The translations under genes and the position numbers were made by a program. 64,000 nucleotides of DNA from Arsenicibacter rosenii. GTDB lineage: Bacteria > Bacteroidota > Bacteroidia > Cytophagales > Spirosomataceae. Location: NCBI RefSeq assembly GCF_001870735.1, contig NZ_MORL01000009.1:1-64000 (forward strand), read 5' to 3'. The notes beneath the pieces are model-generated. The model ran no database searches, had not been told where the DNA came from, and saw only the letters and a list, made by a program, of their open reading frames with translations. Of the stretch, positions 62,058-64,000 are shown piece by piece. Each line of letters starts with the position of its first letter. Position 1 is the stretch's first letter.

Positions 62058-62099
62058 GCAGAAAAGCCAGCCCGAAAGAGCTGGCTTTTCTGCTTATAT
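62057..62099. terminator. Bidirectional terminator between ricT and purQ
   Basis: 15-bp perfect stem, 62057-62071 with 62080-62094, loop CCGAAAGA. The stem carries a run of A on one strand and T on the other (GGCTTTTCTGC), so it suits both converging genes. Confidence 0.85.
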
Positions 62100-62108
62100 A
62101 CCACCTGG

Positions 62109-62795
62109 CTATACTAAAACAGCTTTCAGCAACTGTTCCAGAATCAGACGGCCATCGGTGTTGCCTAAAGCAATATCAGCAGCCCGTTCAGGGTGCGGCA
62201 TCATGCCGAATACATTCTTTGCTGCATTGCATACGCCAGCGATGTTATCCAGGCTACCGTTCGGGTTTGCCTCATCGGTAACGTTACCGAATTCATCACA
62301 GTACCGGAACAATACCTGCTCATGATCATTCAGTTGCTTCAGCGTATCAGCGTCGGCAAAATAACGGCCGTCGCCGTGTGCAACCGGAATTTTATAGGCT
62401 GATTTCTCCAGGCCGGCCGTCAACAGGGCGTCTTTCGATTCCGGCTTCAGATAAATGTTTTTGCAAACGTATTTCTGGCTTGTATTACGCAGTAATACGC
62501 CCGGAACCAGACGCGCTTCGGCCAGAATCTGAAACCCGTTGCAGATACCCATCAGATACCCGCCCCGGTTGGCGTGTGCGATCACTTCATTCATGATAGG
62601 TGAAAAACGAGCAACAGCACCCGTACGCAGATAGTCACCGTACGAAAAGCCGCCAGGCAGGATGATAAAATCACAGCCTTGCAGATCGTGGTCTTTGTGC
62701 CACAGTTTTACGACCTCCTGGTCCATTAATGTCAAAGCATCAACTGCGTCCTGATCGCAGTTTGAGCCGGGGAATACGACTACGCCGAATTTCAT
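62109..62795 (-). CDS. purQ: Phosphoribosylformylglycinamidine synthase subunit PurQ
   Basis: Glutaminase subunit that supplies ammonia for the FGAR to FGAM step of purine synthesis. Class I glutamine amidotransferase: nucleophile Cys85 in LMGICNGFQIL, His/Glu in MMPHPERA near residue 201. The N-terminus is MKFGVVVFPGSNCDQDA, with LPGGFSYGDYLRTGA. 228 residues. The start is the ATG of MKFGVV, eight codons inside a longer frame. It implies a separate small-type PurL and PurS elsewhere. Confidence 0.95.
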   Translation of the reverse strand: MKFGVVVFPGSNCDQDAVDALTLMDQEVVKLWHKDHDLQGCDFIILPGGFSYGDYLRTGAVARFSPIMNEVIAHANRGGYLMGICNGFQILAEARLVPGVLLRNTSQKYVCKNIYLKPESKDALLTAGLEKSAYKIPVAHGDGRYFADADTLKQLNDHEQVLFRYCDEFGNVTDEANPNGSLDNIAGVCNAAKNVFGMMPHPERAADIALGNTDGRLILEQLLKAVLV

Positions 62796-62816
62796 TAGGA
62801 TATGAATTTGCCAATA

Positions 62817-62824
62817 CAAAGATA
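62817..62824 (-). promoter_or_regulatory. Candidate -7 box of purQ
   Basis: Read on the minus strand, TATCTTTG fits TAnnTTTG, 22-29 bp upstream of the purQ ATG. A matching -33 element is not clear, so the call is tentative. Confidence 0.4.
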
Positions 62825-62903
62825 CGAAACAGAAGTCATTTTATCGCATTTGGGGATGTTGCGTTTCCTGCCTATCTTGGCCGTTTCTAAACCGTAACAC
62901 CCC

Positions 62904-63740
62904 ATGAAACTGCTTCAGCAACTGGCTTTTATCAGCTGCTTCTGGTTACTGACCACCCCGACTACATTTGCACAACGCTGGCGTTACTGGCAGGATGTAC
63001 CCGGCACCTGGACCGTTGGTTTTGAAGCCGGAACGACCCGGTATGCCGGTGACATGAGCGAAGAAAAAGATATTTTCCGGTATCCCCGCCTTGGCGCAGA
63101 AGCCGGCCTCTCGGTAGCCCGCCGCATCGGTTACCGCTTCTCTGTGAGAGCCGATGCACGGGTGTATTACATTTGGGGTACGCAGAAACATACCCGCGTT
63201 TACTACAATAATCTTTCTTTTTTCAGCATTAATCCGGACGTCTGGATTGGCGGTAAGGTAGACCTCTGGCGGGTGGATGATCCGAATCATACCTACAATC
63301 CTTATTTACTGGCCGGTGCAGGCGTTACGTATCTCAACACCATGACAACTTATGAAGGATACTATGTTAAACTGCCGCGTTTCCATACCGAAGGTGTCAA
63401 CTACAGCCGGTATCCGGGTATTATCCGGTACGGCATCGGTATTCCGTTTGATCTCGGCATGCGCACTAGAATTGCGATAGAAGGCACTTATACCCATGTC
63501 CTGAACGATTATCTCGACGATGTCAGCACTACATATCCGGACTTCTCCAAAGTTCACCCACTCGTGGCTGCCATTTCTGACAGGCGTTCGGAAATAGGAC
63601 TGGCGCCCAACAAATCATTCGCCCAGCGCGGCAATCCATCGAAACGCGACGGGTATGCCGCACTTGCTATCCGACTGACTTATCAAGTAAATAGTTCTTC
63701 CTGGAATCGTTATCGAAACGGCTTACGCACACCCTTTTAA
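62904..63740 (+). CDS. Outer-membrane beta-barrel protein, DUF6089-like
   Basis: 278 residues with a Sec signal peptide (hydrophobic residues about 6-22, cleavage near FAQ). The mature part has alternating beta-strands typical of a small outer-membrane barrel: GFEAGTTRYAGDMSEE, RFSVRADARVYYIWG, YNPYLLAGAGVTYLNT, TRIAIEGTYTHVLNDYLDDVSTTYPD, and a terminal strand ALAIRLTYQV. The DYLDDVSTTYPD block is characteristic of this group in Bacteroidota. It is divergent from purQ. Function unknown. Confidence 0.85.
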   Translation: MKLLQQLAFISCFWLLTTPTTFAQRWRYWQDVPGTWTVGFEAGTTRYAGDMSEEKDIFRYPRLGAEAGLSVARRIGYRFSVRADARVYYIWGTQKHTRVYYNNLSFFSINPDVWIGGKVDLWRVDDPNHTYNPYLLAGAGVTYLNTMTTYEGYYVKLPRFHTEGVNYSRYPGIIRYGIGIPFDLGMRTRIAIEGTYTHVLNDYLDDVSTTYPDFSKVHPLVAAISDRRSEIGLAPNKSFAQRGNPSKRDGYAALAIRLTYQVNSSSWNRYRNGLRTPF

Positions 63741-63923
63741 AAATATTTTTTAACAAGAATAACATACTGATTATAAGCATAATAAAGCGATACTTTGATC
63801 TCTATACCGTAATTACTTAATCCCGCTGGCTCGATATAAAAATCCATAATGCGCCGTTAAGCGTATTATTCTCAACTTCTCTGAAGAACAGAGCGGAAGT
63901 GCTCAACTTAACTATTACATTTC

Positions 63924-64000
63924 ATGAAAAATTTCTTTGGTAAAAAATCAGCTCCAATTAACCCTGGAACTGTGCTACCTGTCCTGCCATTCTCCGGGAA
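63924..64000 (+). CDS. Start of a gene cut by the window end
   Basis: An ATG at 63924 opens a frame of 25 codons reaching the window edge (MKNFFGKKSAPINPG, then TVLPVLPFSG). The upstream 183 bp are AT-rich and non-coding. Too short to identify; the family is not recognised. Confidence 0.5.
   Translation, partial: MKNFFGKKSAPINPGTVLPVLPFSG

Noticed and set aside
1-64000. tRNA or rRNA genes
   Set aside because: No cloverleaf-like segments with the conserved T-loop GTTCRA pattern and no rRNA-like sequence were seen in the intergenic spaces; a tRNAscan-SE run would be decisive.

Overview
The window looks like a chromosomal segment of a Bacteroidota bacterium, most likely of the order Cytophagales (Spirosoma-like). 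The genus is an inference. The support is: almost no Shine-Dalgarno sequences but A-rich stretches before start codons, TAnnTTTG-type -7 promoter boxes (clearest before mdh), and families typical of that phylum (GT3 glycogen synthase, DUF6702, bacterial GH3-like protein, RicT/PSP1 protein, Wza/Wzc/Wzx/Wzy-type exopolysaccharide genes with AsnB and a heparinase-like protein). By eye the base composition is moderately GC and even, except for the AT-rich pair at 43034-44996. I found no rRNA, tRNA or CRISPR array.

Layout. 109-8371: housekeeping genes (Uup-type ABC-F protein, DedA protein, gamma-carbonic anhydrase, an Asp/Arg-rich lipoprotein, glycogen synthase, mogA, murI). 8376-8955: a near-perfect 7-bp tandem array of about 72 copies that runs into the stop codon of a sugar dehydrogenase/cytochrome c fusion (8950-10689). 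10794-13934: a GINT1-like protein and a beta-helix lipoprotein. 14017-31986: one long minus-strand exopolysaccharide operon. Read 5' to 3' it is Wza-like, Wzc-like kinase, initiating sugar transferase, AsnB-like amidotransferase, heparinase II/III-like protein, AlgD-like dehydrogenase, GT4, GT, Wzy-like polymerase, GT2, GT4, GT4, GT2 and Wzx-like flippase. Together these make a nearly complete Wzx/Wzy pathway for a uronate-containing polymer. An orphan IS630-type HTH gene and several hairpins lie at its head.

33045-42000: cell-wall and core genes (lytic transglycosylase, gatA, tatA, a YkvA protein, mdh, mreBCD) and the GH3-family gene. 43034-44996: an ATPase/HNH pair resembling the Septu defence system, fitted between GH3 and dxr so that the HNH stop codon overlaps the dxr start. 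44993-54088: dxr, rseP, a DUF6702 protein, lon, an AGE-family epimerase and a membrane MutS-like ATPase. 54177-64000: a GT39 protein, kdsD (whose 3' end carries a 36-bp tandem duplication with a REP-like palindrome), recQ, purD, ricT, purQ, an outer-membrane protein and the start of one more gene.

The items most worth a second look are the Septu-like pair coupled to dxr, the heptanucleotide array, the AlgD/AsnB/heparinase combination in the exopolysaccharide operon, and several palindromic intergenic repeats. All functional calls come from reading motifs by eye; no database search was run.
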